In this document: positions 1 through 10,712 of the stretch, piece by piece
Layout: every line of letters begins with the position of its first letter
How positions within the stretch are numbered: the first letter of the stretch is position 1
From: Panax quinquefolius
Lineage: Eukaryota > Streptophyta > Magnoliopsida > Apiales > Araliaceae
Direction: 5' to 3'
NCBI GenBank assembly: GCA_020205615.1
Contig: CM035170.1
Location: forward strand, 41,913,807-41,977,806
Length of the DNA stretch: 64,000 bases
Notes under the pieces: model-generated
What the model was told of the DNA's origin: nothing
What the model saw: the letters and a program-made list of their open reading frames with translations, nothing else
Database searches by the model: none
Position numbers and translations under genes: made by a program

Positions 1-568
1 GGAATTTGAAGACAAGGTGCAAGGTTGTCAATTTCTCTACACTTACCGCAATACGAATCTGAATTCGTGGCTTTTGGAGATGGAATTGCAAGTATGTGTT
101 GGTGTGAATTTATAGGAGTAGTGTGATGGAGAGGTTTGTGGGTTGGAGTAATGGATAGAAGTAAAGGGCAACTATGTTAATGTAGTGGGAAGATGGAGAA
201 GGAGTTGACAAAATCGTGGGTAGTAGCTGTGGGTAGACTGAGAGTTGTTGGTAGATTGAGGGTTTATATGATGAAGTGGGGTTGGACAGAAGTAACTGCC
301 GAAAGAATAAAAACCTCTTCAAATCCAGGACCCCCGCCCCGGAGGGGGGTATATGGCCTAAGAGGCCCACCCCGGCGGGCATACTCCCTGTCTTCTGAAC
401 CTGGAGACCCCAGCCCCAGTGGGGGGTTTAAGCTTGAAAGGGCCCACCCCGGTGAGGGTGGGTTTTCCTGTACTTGGTCTGTTTTGCTCGTTTGTTCCCT
501 CCCAATCCAAACTATGATTAATTTAGCATCCTGCCATACCACAAAACTTCATTATGAGTAGATTATCA
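1..568 (-). repeat. Partial 3' LTR of ATH1
   Basis: Read on the minus strand it begins TGATAATCTACTC at 568, resembling the start of the 5' LTR (TGATAAGTGAATT at 7728). It contains a GC-rich block at about 325-470, in the same relative position as a GC-rich block at about 7390-7530 in the 5' LTR. The rest of the LTR should lie left of base 1. The two LTRs look strongly diverged by eye, so the boundary is provisional. Small reading frames here are not genes. Confidence 0.6.
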
Positions 569-793
569 ATACGATGGAGAGAATATAATGAGTATGCAAA
601 TTAACTAAGTAGTATAAGAACTTATTATATATTACTAATTATGCTAACTATAATTTGACGATTATGAATAAAAATATGAAAAAAAATATAAAAGTGGGAT
701 TGGGTTGCCTCCCAATTAGCGCTTGATTTTAAGTTGTTCAGCCTGACTACTCCCTGTTTATGGTGTGTCGGTCAGTGTGATTGCAATGACGTC
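569..793 (-). other. ATH1 spacer between integrase and 3' LTR, with conserved motif
   Basis: No coding potential is seen. At 701-724 the minus strand reads AGCGCTAATTGGGAGGCAAC followed by CCA. A near copy stands at 49636-49659 in ATH2 (AGCGCTGGATGGGAGGCAAC). The motif follows the integrase tail in both elements, so it is a conserved lineage feature. A purine-rich run typical of a polypurine tract is not obvious next to the proposed LTR edge. Confidence 0.6.
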
Positions 794-1993
794 CTAATTA
801 GACTCGCCACCCCAATAATGCTTCAACCGCTGACCGTTGACCTTGAAGGTTTCCAATGGATTTCAACTATAGAGTTCAACGGCTCCATGTGGGAAAACGG
901 TTTTGATGGTGAATGGTCCCAACCACTGTACTTAGGCTTGCCTGGGAATAACCTCAATCGTGAGTTGAACAGCAGTACTGATTGCCCCAGCTCGAACGTT
1001 CGGTGCATGATTTTCTTATCGTGCCATTTCTTGACCTGTTCTTTGTATAGTTTCGAGTTATTATAAGCTTGAAGATGGAATTCATCGAGCTCGTTTAACT
1101 GAAGTAATCTCTTTTCCCCCACAGCTGCTTGATCGAAGTTCAATTTTTGAATAGCCCAGTAGGCCTTGTGCTGTAGCTCCATAGGCAAGTGGCATGCTTT
1201 CCCGTATATTAGTTGGTATGGTGACATACCAATCGGTGTTTTATACGCAGTCCGGTAAGCCCAAAGTGCAACGTCCAACCTGAGAGACCAATCCTTTCGA
1301 TTTGGATTCACTACCTTTTCAAAAATTCTCTTCACCTCCCTGTTTGAAACCTCAGATTGCCCATTTGTTTGGGGATGATATGATGTAGCGACCTTGTGGT
1401 TGACCCAATACTTTGCCAATATAGCTGTGAAGGATTTTTTGCAGAAGTGACTACCTTCATCACTTATAATAGCTCTCGGCATGCCAAACCTCATAAAAAT
1501 GTTATTTTGCAAAAATTTGAGAACCACTTTGGCATCGTTCGTCGGGAGTGCTACGGCTTCCACCCACTTTGATACATATTCCACCGCAAGCAAAATGTAT
1601 TGATTGGTAAATAAGGAAGGGAATGGCCCCATGAAATCTATGTCCCATACATCGAAAATCTCTACTTCAAAAATAGTTTAAAGTGGCATCTCATTCCTTT
1701 TCGATATGTTTCCCACCCATTGACATCTATCACAAGTTATAACAAATTGGTGGGCGTCTTTAAATAATGTAGGCCAATAAAACCCAGCTTAAAGGACTTT
1801 TGTCGCTGTTCTCTCACTACCATAGTTTCCCCCATACGCCGACTAGTGGGATACATGCAGTATACTATTCACATAGTTGTAAGGCACACACCTTCTAATC
1901 ATTTTGTCGGCGCACTGTTTGAATAGGTATGGCTCATCCCATGTATACCACTTGACGTCATGGAGAAACTTCTTTTTCTATTGTCGTGTAAGA
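794..1993 (-). pseudogene. ATH1 integrase, broken
   Basis: The integrase would join element cDNA to host DNA. Reading the minus strand, an H2C2 zinc-finger end (TCDRCQWVGNISKRNEMPL) lies at about 1685-1745. The catalytic core follows with DIDFMGPF near 1640, ISDEGSHF near 1470 and the HPQTNGQSE stretch near 1370, so the DDE signature can be followed. A TAA stop lies just before the core. The main open stretch ends at 823 by a frame change, and the C-terminal tail ([14 protein letters not shown]) finishes in another frame with a TAG at 794-796. No chromodomain is seen, as expected for Athila. ATH2 keeps only the homologous tail. Confidence 0.85.
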
Positions 1994-3560
1994 TCAGGGG
2001 GAAGCATGTTGCTCACTAGATAATTCGTGAAGTCCGCGTACCATGGAAATTCTGAAATTTATCCCAAATAGTTGCTCATCCAGAAATGACTCGTTGATTA
2101 CAAACTTATCCTCTTCCTTTTTACCCTGATTTTCCAATCTAGATAAATGATAGGCGACTTGGTTCTCTATCCCCTTTCTATCCTTTATTTCTAAATCAAA
2201 CTCTTTTAAAAGGAGAATCCATCGAATAAGGCGTGGCTTAGCATCTTTTTTTGAAATTAAGTACCGAATGGCCGAGTGATCTGTATAAACTACTACCTTT
2301 GTCCCGATCAAGCCCTGAATTTATCGAACGCATACACCACTGCAAGCAACTCATTTTTCGTAGTCGTGTAGTTCATTTGAGTCTCCGTGAGTGTTTTACT
2401 TGCATAATATATGGCGTGAAATACCTTCTCTTGGCATTGCCCAAAAATAGCCCCAACCGTATAGTCACTTGCATCACACATTAACTCAAATGGCATGGTC
2501 CAATCCGGCGCGACTATTATGGGAGCTGTGGTCAATTTCTTCTTCAACAACTTGAATGCCAATTTACACTCTTCATCAAACTTGAACATAGAATCCTTCT
2601 CTAAAAGACTACACAAAGGTTTTGCAATTTTAGAGAAGTTCTTTATGAATCTTCTGTAGAACCCAGCATGTCCCAGAAAACTTTGAATTCCCTTGACTGA
2701 ACTTGGTGGAGGAAGTTTCTCAATTGTTTCCAGCTTCGCTTTATGAACCTCTAAACCTTGAGACGATACCTTGTGCCCCAAAATTATGCCTTCTTCAACC
2801 ATGAAGTGACACTTTTCCAAGTTAAGGACCAAGTTCGTGTCAGTGCATCTTTGTAATACCATCACCAAATTCTCTAGACATGTATCAAAGTCATCCCCAT
2901 AGACAGAGAAGTTATCAATGAAGACTTCCATATTTTTCTCCACCATGTCCAAGAAGATGGCCATCATACACCTCTGGAAGGTAGCGGGTGCATTACACAA
3001 TCCGAACGACATTCTCCTGAATGCGAATGTGCCATATGGGCACATGAATGTAGTCTTCTATTGATCTTCAGGAGCAATTACAATCTGATTATAACCCGAA
3101 TATTCGTCCAACAAGCAATAGTACTCATGTCCCGCTAATCTGTCCAACATCTGATCGATAAAGGGCAAAGGAAAGTGATCTTTGCAGGTCACTTTATTCA
3201 ACTTCCTGTAGTCCATGCAAACCCTCCAACAAGTCACTGTCCTTGTCAGAATTAGCTCATTGTCATCATTCTGAACAACGGTCATTCCTCCCTTTTTCGG
3301 CACACATTGCACTAGACTGACCCACTTACTGTCTGAAATCGGGTAAATTATACTCGCATCCAACCATTTCAGGACTTCTTTCTTAACCACTTCTTTCATG
3401 ATAGGGTTAAGCCATCTCTGTTGCTCCACTGTTGGTCTTGCATTGTCTTCTATCAAAATTTTATGCATGCAAAAGGATGGGCTGATTCCTTTGATATCCG
3501 CGATTGTCCATCCTATAGCCAATTTGTGGTCCCTAAGCACTCTCAGCAACTTTTCTTCCT
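1994..3560 (-). pseudogene. ATH1 reverse transcriptase and RNase H, broken
   Basis: This region would copy element RNA into cDNA and degrade the RNA strand. RT fingers and palm start near 3549 with VCMDYRKLNKVT and FPLPFIDQMLDRL, then CLLDEYSGYNQI, where the lineage normally has DGYSGYNQI. A TAG stop at about 3055-3057 separates this from MCPYGTFAFRRMSFGLCNAP in the same frame. The catalytic box reads EVFIDNFSVYG: the second aspartate of the usual (F/Y)xDD is asparagine. RNase H follows (MCDASDYTVGA near 2490), then a frame change near 2310 and [16 protein letters not shown] to about 1994. The stop and the D-to-N change make it inactive. Confidence 0.9.
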
Positions 3561-3732
3561 ACAATTTGTTAAGTACAGCAGACATAATAACAGTTAAAGA
3601 ATTAGATTGGCCTAAGTATGCATACCTGAAGTGTTTAGGGAGTGGCTTAAGTTCAAGAGTTGGTGGCTCCTCCAATGACAATTTTATCCTTGCTGTGACT
3701 TTTTCATCCGTGTGCAATGGTTCAAATGGTGC

Positions 3733-4455
3733 TCAGAATCTGCTAACTCGTGGCAAGGAGTCTAGCATCTGCAAGTAGTCCACAAATTCTAGATCATCTA
3801 ATTCTTTATCTCCCAATAATGTTGTTTCCGATGGATCATTAACCAAACTCTTTCCCATGTCTTTGCTAATTATCTGATCAATGATATCCATCCGGAAACA
3901 ATTTTCTTCATCCGTAGGAAATTTCATGGCCTTGAAAACGTTGAATTTTACTTCTTGATCTTGGACTCTCATCGTTAGTTCACCTTTTTGTACATCGATG
4001 AGTGTCCTACCCGTAGCCAAAAATGGTCTCCCGAGGATGATTCGAATATTTTTATCTTCCTCAAAATCCAGGATAATGCCCGTAGCCAAAAATGGTCTCC
4101 CGAGGATGATTCGAATATTCTTATCTTCCTCAAAATCTAGAATAATGTAATCCACGGGGAATATGAACTTGTCTACCTTAACCAAAATTTCCTCCACAAT
4201 GCCTCTCGGGTACGTGACCAACCTATCCGCCAACTGTAAAGAGATGTTCGTAGGCTTTGGAGCTGGCAAACCCAATTCTGTATAAACTGATAATCGCATA
4301 AGGTTCATACTCGCTCCCAAATCACATAAACATTTATTGAATGCCATATTCCCAATTGTGCATGGAATGGTGAAACTCTCCGGGTCTTTCATTTTTGGTG
4401 GCAACTTTCGCTGTAAAACCGCACTACACTCCTCTGTTAATGCCACTAGTCTCAA
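3733..4455 (-). pseudogene. ATH1 retropepsin-like protease region
   Basis: This open stretch of 240 residues covers the Athila aspartic protease. The active-site segment reads CDLGASMNLM (about 4305-4335), where DLGAS replaces the DTG/DSG of most retropepsins; ATH2 has CDLGESINLM at the same place. The later ILGRPFLATG motif is present twice because of a 69-bp in-frame duplication at 4010-4147. The C-terminal part (DELDDLEFVDYLQML) is the linker to RT. Bases 3561-3732 continue that linker out of frame. It lies between gag and RT, as expected for a Gag-Pol precursor. Confidence 0.82.
4010..4147 (-). repeat. 69-bp in-frame tandem duplication in ATH1 protease
   Basis: Two adjacent 69-bp units (4010-4078 and 4079-4147) are nearly identical and encode the same 23 residues, including FEEDKNIRIILGRP. 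The corresponding ATH2 protease has this segment once (YEEDKSIPIILGRP). The frame stays open through both units. By eye only a few bases differ (for example ATTTTT versus ATTCTT), so the duplication looks recent compared with the element's other damage. Confidence 0.92.
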
Positions 4456-4470
4456 AATCTTCCAATTTCA

Positions 4471-6149
4471 TTTTCCTGGACAAAATCCCTTTCATGAATT
4501 TCGCATAACTCGGTATCTGCTCTAAGGCTTCTGCGAACGGGATATTAATCTGCAGTTTTTAAAAGACTTCCAAGAATTTTTCAAACTTCTTGTCTAATTT
4601 TTGCTTTTAAACTCTTTGCTAAAACGGCGGTGGAGGATACACAACTAGCTTGTCATCTAACTTTGTTTTCTCAATTTGCTTATCCTCACCCTGTTTTTCT
4701 TCACTCACTTTGTTGTCATCAATTTTTCCATCCGATATAGCTGAATTTTCTGCACTATTCCCTTCCAAATGTTTTCCACTTCTCAAGGTGATTGCTCGAC
4801 AATCGTGTTCATTTCCTTTCCCTTTCTTTCGTTTCTTTCTTCGCAGTCACTTGGTAGTGTCCTGCGAGGTCCGATTCTCATCCGATTCTCTAGATTCTTG
4901 ATGGCTATCTCTTGCGATTTCATTGCTATTGCTTGATTTTTCATGGCTATCTCGTTGCTCGTTATATACTTTGATAGCAACTCCTCTAAATCTGATTTCC
5001 TCTCTTGACGTTGAACTTGTTGTTGTTGATTCTAAAATCCATGGGGATACGATGGTTGTGGAGCTTTCTGATTCTGATTATTATTCCACGACAAATTCAT
5101 ATGATTCATATTCCCCTGATTTTTTGCATTTTGGTAAGTATTCTGTGGAATCCTATTGTAGCTACTCAAAAATTGTATTGATTCTGGGTTGATTGCGCAT
5201 TGATCCGTAGGATGTTCACCCGCACACAATTCACAAATAACTGCAACTTGTTGTGTCTGTCCCCCTGACCAAACGTCAAACTTTTTGGAGAGTGATGAAA
5301 TTTACGTTGTTATTGTCGTTACTCCATCTACCTCTAACACTTTAATGACTGTAGGTTATGTCATTCTTATCGTGGGCGACTGATAGTTGTTAGCAGTCAT
5401 TGTCTCTATCAACTAGTATGCCTCCTTATAGTTCTTTGCCATAAAAGCTCCCCCCGACGCTGCATCAGTATTGGTCCTGAGATTCCCATGTAGTCCGTTG
5501 TAAAATGTATTCATCTGCAACCACATAGGCAATCCGTGATGTGGGAATTTTCTGAGAAATCCTTTGTATCTCTCCCATGCCTCATACAATGACTCCCTAT
5601 GTTGCTGATCAAACATGGTAATCTTATTCCTCATCTATGCAGTCTTTGCTGATGGGAGAATTTTGCTAGAAATTTCTGAGCCAGGTCATCCCATGTCGTT
5701 ATCAAACCAGCTAGTAGAGAGTGTAACCAACTCTTCGCCTTGTCCCGCAGAGTGAATGGGAACAAGTGAAGTCTAACTGCTTCATCCGACACCCCATTGT
5801 ACTTGAAAGTGTCTCAGATTTCCAGAAAATTGATCAAATTCTCATTAGGATCGTCATTTGCAAGTCCCCCAAACTGAACAAAGTTCTGTATCATCTGAAT
5901 AGTCCCAGGCTTAATCTCTAATGTATTCGCAGCTATAGCAGGCCTGGTGATACTCGACTGCAGCTCAATCACCTTAGGTGGAGCAATGTCCCTCAACGCT
6001 TTCTGATCTTCGGTAGCCATTGCTTCTTCTTTGTTAGAGTTTTCGAAGTCGTCCCTTGTTTCCTTGATCCACTTACTTAACCTCTGAAACCTTCTCTCAA
6101 TGTCATCCTCAAAAGGAAGCAAGTCTGGATTTTTGGATCGAGTTTGCAT
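4471..6149 (-). pseudogene. ATH1 gag, broken
   Basis: Gag would form the particle that packages element RNA. It starts at the ATG at 6149 (MQTRSKNPDLLPFE), about 110 bases after the primer site, and ATH2 gag starts likewise with MRTRSSNPDL. Visible blocks are 6149-5814 (KPGTIQMIQNFVQFGG), 5634-5413 (YEAWERYKGFLRKFPHHGLP) and a CCHC zinc knuckle at about 5195-5240 (CELCAGEHPTDQC). A basic and Gln/Asn-rich tail follows, then a segment near 4980-4783 ending in low-complexity sequence. At least four frame breaks separate these blocks, so no full Gag can be made. Confidence 0.85.
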
Positions 6150-6259
6150 AAACTAACTTTAAAAACCTGAAATAAGTTGAACAAAACAAAACAAAAATTG
6201 TTTAAGTAAAATTGGACTAATTAAACTGATATTACAAAATAATAAAATCTATATTAAAG

Positions 6260-6277
6260 TCCCCAGCAACGGCGCCA
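6260..6277 (-). other. ATH1 primer-binding site (tRNA-Asp type)
   Basis: On the minus strand the site reads TGGCGCCGTTGCTGGGGA, complementary to the 3' end of plant tRNA-Asp apart from one likely change (GCTGGGG for GCCGGGG). It lies 6 bases inside the 5' LTR. This primer is typical of Athila elements. The ATH2 site is at 52311-52328. Confidence 0.88.
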
Positions 6278-6283
6278 AAAACT

Positions 6284-7728
6284 TTTTGGGTAAAATGTAA
6301 TTACGCACAGCACGCAAGTATACGTGGTCAACAAGTAATATAATAGTAAGTAGAATATCGTTCCCTCAGAGATTGTAAATAGAATTTAAACCTCACAATT
6401 ACCAATTTCCTATTAATCCTAATTTTATTAAACTAATCAATTTCTAGTTTGTAACTAACAGTATAAAAACTTTTAAAATCACCACACAATCAATAAACGC
6501 TAAAAACTGAATTTTCAAACAAATAATGGAGAATTAGGCTTTCGACTTCACTTTAAGCATCACTCAGATTATTACACCTTTATTCCAGTTTAACTCACTA
6601 TCCCAGTTTATTAATCAAAAACACATATATAGAATTAGCCACCTCTCGATGCACTAATACCGTATTAACCCAAATCCACAATCAAGATAGAATTAAGTTA
6701 AACAACTTAATCAACTAACTCATTATATCTCTATGTGAATTACAATTAAAGAAGGTTGAAGTTCAAGTTCTTTATCTGATTACATGCGATGTCAAGCATA
6801 TCTCTACCCTAACATTCATCAATATTATGTTCAATCACATAAATCAAGAACACATGCTATATTAACTAAGTCTAGACTCATATTTCATCTCTCGAGTTCA
6901 TACAAGTCCACAAAGAATCGTTGATCAGGCAATTCATAAATTCATGCTCAAATTAATATAGATAAACCGGATAATAGCTTATTAAACTAAATTTAAAGAT
7001 TACATAATCATCGTTCCACTTAAAGATCCGTCTTAAGCCTAAAAAGTAATTAGTTCATAATAACTGAAATAATAACTGAAGAAATTAAAGATAACATCTT
7101 CTCAATTACAAATATAAACTAAAGTAGAAGAATAACGCAGAACACCCTTCACTTTAGCCTTAATCCGCAAACGATATGAACGTTCTTCAAAATCTTCACT
7201 TTGTTGCTCAATGTGAAAATCTGTGATTAATTGATGTTTATTGCTTTGCATCATCCTCAATTTGTTTTTTGTAACACAATATAAATACCACCACTAAGTT
7301 ATGGTTGAAATCACATGCTAAATAGAGTCCCTATTCTATTCACCTACTAAAATCCTTACGCCAACAGTGTTTGAACCATGATAGGAGAGCCAGACCAGAC
7401 CCCCCATCCCATGAGGTGTTTACAAAGAATAGCCATACCCGTGGCACATGGCATAGGCCCCACACGCAGACATGAAGACCCCCTCCCATGAAGGGTACAA
7501 AGCTAAAAAGGGCATACCTCGGGGTACCTGCTGTTTTTTTCGACTTGCTTAAACTTCATGCTTTCTTCCATAATTGCTCCAAATGACTCCTTTTCTTTGC
7601 TACTCGCCACACCAACCACCCTATACATAAAATAACAAGAAACAAATAAAAACAAACATGAAAGCAAGAATTTCACAAGGATTAAGCTTGAAATGGACAT
7701 CAATTCGTGAATATAAATTCACTTATCA
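6284..7728 (-). repeat. 5' LTR of ATH1 (1445 bp)
   Basis: On the minus strand it starts TGATAAGTGAATTTATATTC at 7728 and ends TTTTACCCAAAA at 6284; the related S1 copy ends TTTTACCCAACA, so the terminal CA has probably mutated. It shares blocks with S1, such as TTTAATTGTAATTCACATAG near 6730-6750 and the CGCAAGTATACGTGG region near 6310. A GC-rich block lies at 7390-7530. The small reading frame at 7503-7703, with a hydrophobic start, lies in the 5' end of this LTR and is not supported as a gene. Confidence 0.85.
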
Positions 7729-8755
7729 ATATGCTCAGTCACGGCTTTTAAAGTAGTAAGTTCTTTAATCTTTCCAGACTTCAACCCCATCTCAGTCATT
7801 TCTCCTTGTTTGATCATTTCTGAGAATGGTTTTCCTATGCATGCTAGGACTCTGTCATAGAATGGAGGTTCCTGTATGTCGATGAACGTCATTACCATCT
7901 CAGTTTATGGAAATGATGGAATGACTTGAGCTACCAGACGTCTCCATCTTTGGGCATATTCACGGAAAGATTCACTATTCTGCTTTTGAACTTTGGCAAT
8001 TTGATATATGTCTGAAGCCATTTGTAACTGGAAGCTGTATTGATTTAGGAAGACATGGGCTACCTCTTCCCAGCTATGAATTTTGGAATTGTCCAGTCGG
8101 GCATACCATGCTCTGGCCTCTCCTATTATACTTTCCTGAAATAATTGTATTCTCAGCTTCTCGTCCTCTGCATAGGATCCGAGTTCTCCAATGAATACTT
8201 TCAAATGGGTGTAAGGATCTCCCAATCCATTGTATTTTTCAAACTCAGGAATTTGGAACTTGTCTGGATAGCGGGCCCTTGTAAAATACAAAGGTCTGAG
8301 TAGTTAACACTCTCGTATGTCACATTCCCTTTGATTGACGAGATGGTTTCTTCCATTTGTTGGACTTTCCTTCTGATATCACCAGTTTCTCGATCTTCCT
8401 TGAGATTGGTAATTTCAGGGGTTTTGTTGGTTTTCTCATTGGACTGAGGTTCGAGTATATGTGCTTCCTTTTTCTTATCAATACCTTGGTTGCCACCTTA
8501 TACGTAGGACTCTAGTTGAGTGGGTATTTGTTGACCCTGAGTACTTTCACTCTACTTTTTTAGGAAGACAGCTAGTTCTGCTATCTGACTTTTGAGTCCC
8601 TCGAATTCTTCTCGAGACACGAAACCTAGCCCCTTTTGGGTACTTTCCTCCATGTTAGTGGATAGGCTTTGCACCTTCTTAGATTTGGATATAAAAATGG
8701 GACCAATCTTGCCTACAATAAAAGTAGGTAGTTTAGTCTTGATAAACCTGAACAA
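7729..8755 (-). pseudogene. TAT1 gag, N-terminal part, broken
   Basis: The first plausible product starts within the open stretch at 8755-8552 (MEESTQKGLGFVSREEFE), followed by a stop and a charged linker. The conserved capsid-like block is at 8291-7905: PDKFQIPEFEKYNG, YTHLKVFIGELGSYAEDEKL, ARAWYARLDNSKIHSWEEV and FREYAQRWRRLVAQV. This arrangement is characteristic of Tat/Ogre gag. A TAA follows near 7903, and the same family homology continues (PFYDRVLACIGKPFSEMI) until 7729, where the LTR of ATH1 begins. At least two stops and one frameshift are present. Confidence 0.8.
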
Positions 8756-8967
8756 TATGCATGCTTATGATGTGTGTTAGTTTTTTAAGGTTTTTTAATG
8801 TTTTCTTGCAAAACAAATGTCTGTTGTTTTAATGAAAGGATAACATAACAGGATTTGATATTTGACAATGAATTTGGAAAAGAATTAACATTTAATATAT
8901 ACACCATTTGATATTTGACAAGATTTACATAGGACACGTATTGAAAGAGGGAAAACATGAAGAGATT

Positions 8968-10287
8968 TGATGAGTGGATTTTATACCTACGAATTGTATA
9001 CCATTTAGGCTTAATTATTTATTAACTTTAAGTATTTTAGTGTCATTTCACTTGTTAATTTCTGTGTTTGTGTTGTAGAAAATGGATTCGGAGGGTCAAA
9101 ACATGAAAATTTAAGCTTAATGGAATTTTTGTAAATTCTGGCACTATTCACTCGTCGGGGCGAACTTCTCTAGTACAAAAACTCGTCGGGGCGAAGTTTC
9201 CAAAAGAAGAGGAATTTCAAAAGTTGAGTCTAAAAAGGATTTGTTTAGGCTGATGGTTTGATGGACTTTGAGGAGGTCTAAAAGACACATGAAGAGGGAT
9301 ATAAAAGGGGGAGTATTCACAAGGATTAGGGTTTCTATTCCATTAGATTAGATTAGATCAAATAAAACCCTATTTTAGATTAGAATTGAAGATTGAAGCA
9401 CTTGAAGATCATTGGAGATTCAGAGTTAGAGCAAGAGAAATTCAGATTTGCATATCTCAATTCCTAACTTCTCTTTACTTCTATCTTTTTATCTTTCAAT
9501 GTATAGACAATTGTGGATTATGGATTTTGACTTCATCATGAGCTAAACTTTATTTTAAGATTATATTGGATTTTGTTACGTAGTTTACTTTGATATGCTT
9601 CCGTGTTAGTCTTATATATTATTATTGGATTATCTATTATGGTTTGTATTACATTGCTTAATTAATTAGCTATTAATTATCATGGTAACCCATATGAAAT
9701 TGAGAGACGAATTATGGGTTTAAATCTGATCATAATAGCATGTTATTGTGTTTTATGCATGGTGTTGGAATTCATGATTTGTGTTTAAGATAGAGATATA
9801 CATATATACCGCATGTAATTTATTAAGAACTTGTGTATAAACTATCTTTAATTGTAATTCACATAGAGATATAGTGGATTCGTTAATTAAGGTGTTCTAC
9901 TTAGTTCTATCATCTATGGATTTAAGTTGATATGGGTATGGTACATCGAGAGATGGTCATATTTTACCTTCGTGTTCTTGATTAACAATCCGAGATAATT
10001 AATTTGATTTAACGGGAAGTGTATTGATTGAAATGAAACAATAGGTGAAATTATAGTCTCAAGTCTTCATATTCTAGGTTATTCTAGGGGTAGTTAGAAT
10101 TAGTTTAATTCCATATTTTTAATTCAAAATATTAAATCATTCGTTTAGATAAGATTAAGTTGGTTACGGGTTAGTACTTGGTGATATTTATTAAATAATT
10201 CCTCGTGGGAACTATACTCTACTTTCACTTTATTATTTGTAAACCACGTATACTTGCGTGTTGTGCGTAATTAGATTTTACCCAACA
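8968..10287 (+). repeat. S1: solo LTR of an Athila-like family (1320 bp)
   Basis: It starts TGATGAGTGGATTTTATACC and ends TTTTACCCAACA. It is homologous, in opposite orientation, to the 5' LTR of ATH1: both share TTTAATTGTAATTCACATAG and a GTATACTTGCGTG stretch near the end. No primer site or internal region adjoins it on either side. The flanks are AGATT (8963-8967) and AGACT (10288-10292), a 5-bp target duplication with one C/T difference. It interrupts the leader of TAT1 and probably arose by LTR-LTR recombination. Confidence 0.85.
9300..9307 (+). promoter_or_regulatory. TATA box in solo LTR S1
   Basis: TATAAAAG lies about a quarter of the way into the LTR, followed by a short ATTAG-rich run (9341-9358) and then a long AT-rich stretch. 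The position fits an LTR promoter; activity is not shown. Confidence 0.5.
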
Positions 10288-10292
10288 AGACT

Positions 10293-10712
10293 TCCCTTCG
10301 CATTTGGTTTATCAGAGGCTGACCTATCTTAGGTTTACTCTCACGGGCTTTTCGGTATGGAGGTTTCCATATCATCGCAATCTACTAGATGGGAAGTTAA
10401 TCTGATCTTTCAACTGGAGCGGATCTGAGTGGTACCTTTCCTGAACCTCACTTGGACTTAATCGCCGTTGGAGTCCAATAATCAATGACCGACGTGTTCG
10501 CCTCCTGGTGGAGGAATCACACAACATACATTCATCGCGTTTTACCGCATGAAAAATGATGACATTGTGTGAGGCACTAATATAAAGCATGGTAAAGAGA
10601 CATTCACATCCATTCAATGTAAAGACGTCATTTCACACACATACACAAAGAAGGGAATAAAAAAGTTGAAATGCGGCTTAAGCCCTCTACTGTCCCTAGT
10701 AGAGTCGCCACA
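10293..10712 (-). other. TAT1 leader and tRNA-Arg-type primer-binding site
   Basis: On the minus strand the primer site is TGGCGACTCTACTAGGGAC (10692-10710), two bases inside the LTR end. This type of site, complementary to tRNA-Arg, is known from Ogre/Tat elements. The rest is untranslated leader that resumes at 8967-8756 beyond S1. No convincing reading frame is seen; the 81-codon frame at 10372-10617 has no recognisable motif. Confidence 0.7.

Larger units (their letters stand above)
1..7728 (-). mobile_element. ATH1: Athila-like Ty3/Gypsy LTR retrotransposon (left end outside window)
   Basis: Read on the minus strand, the order is 5' LTR (6284-7728), Asp-tRNA-type primer site (6260-6277), gag, protease, reverse transcriptase, RNase H, integrase, and a partial 3' LTR that leaves the window. 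The aspartate-tRNA primer and the protein order are typical of the Athila lineage. Coding is broken by several stops and frameshifts, so the copy is not autonomous. It is inserted in the gag gene of TAT1. The right flank is ATATG (7729-7733); the matching left duplication would lie outside the window. Confidence 0.88.

Noticed and set aside
110..561. Overlapping Pro/Gly/Arg-rich frames on both strands
   Set aside because: Produced by the GC-rich hairpin repeats of the ATH1 3' LTR; no domain and no partner frame in the 5' LTR.
7503..7703. Small frame with a hydrophobic N-terminus, like a secreted peptide
   Set aside because: It lies entirely within the 5' end of the ATH1 LTR and is not seen in the related LTRs S1 or S2.
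10372..10617. 81-codon frame as a possible gene in the TAT1 leader
   Set aside because: No recognisable motif, between the primer site and S1, in leader sequence.
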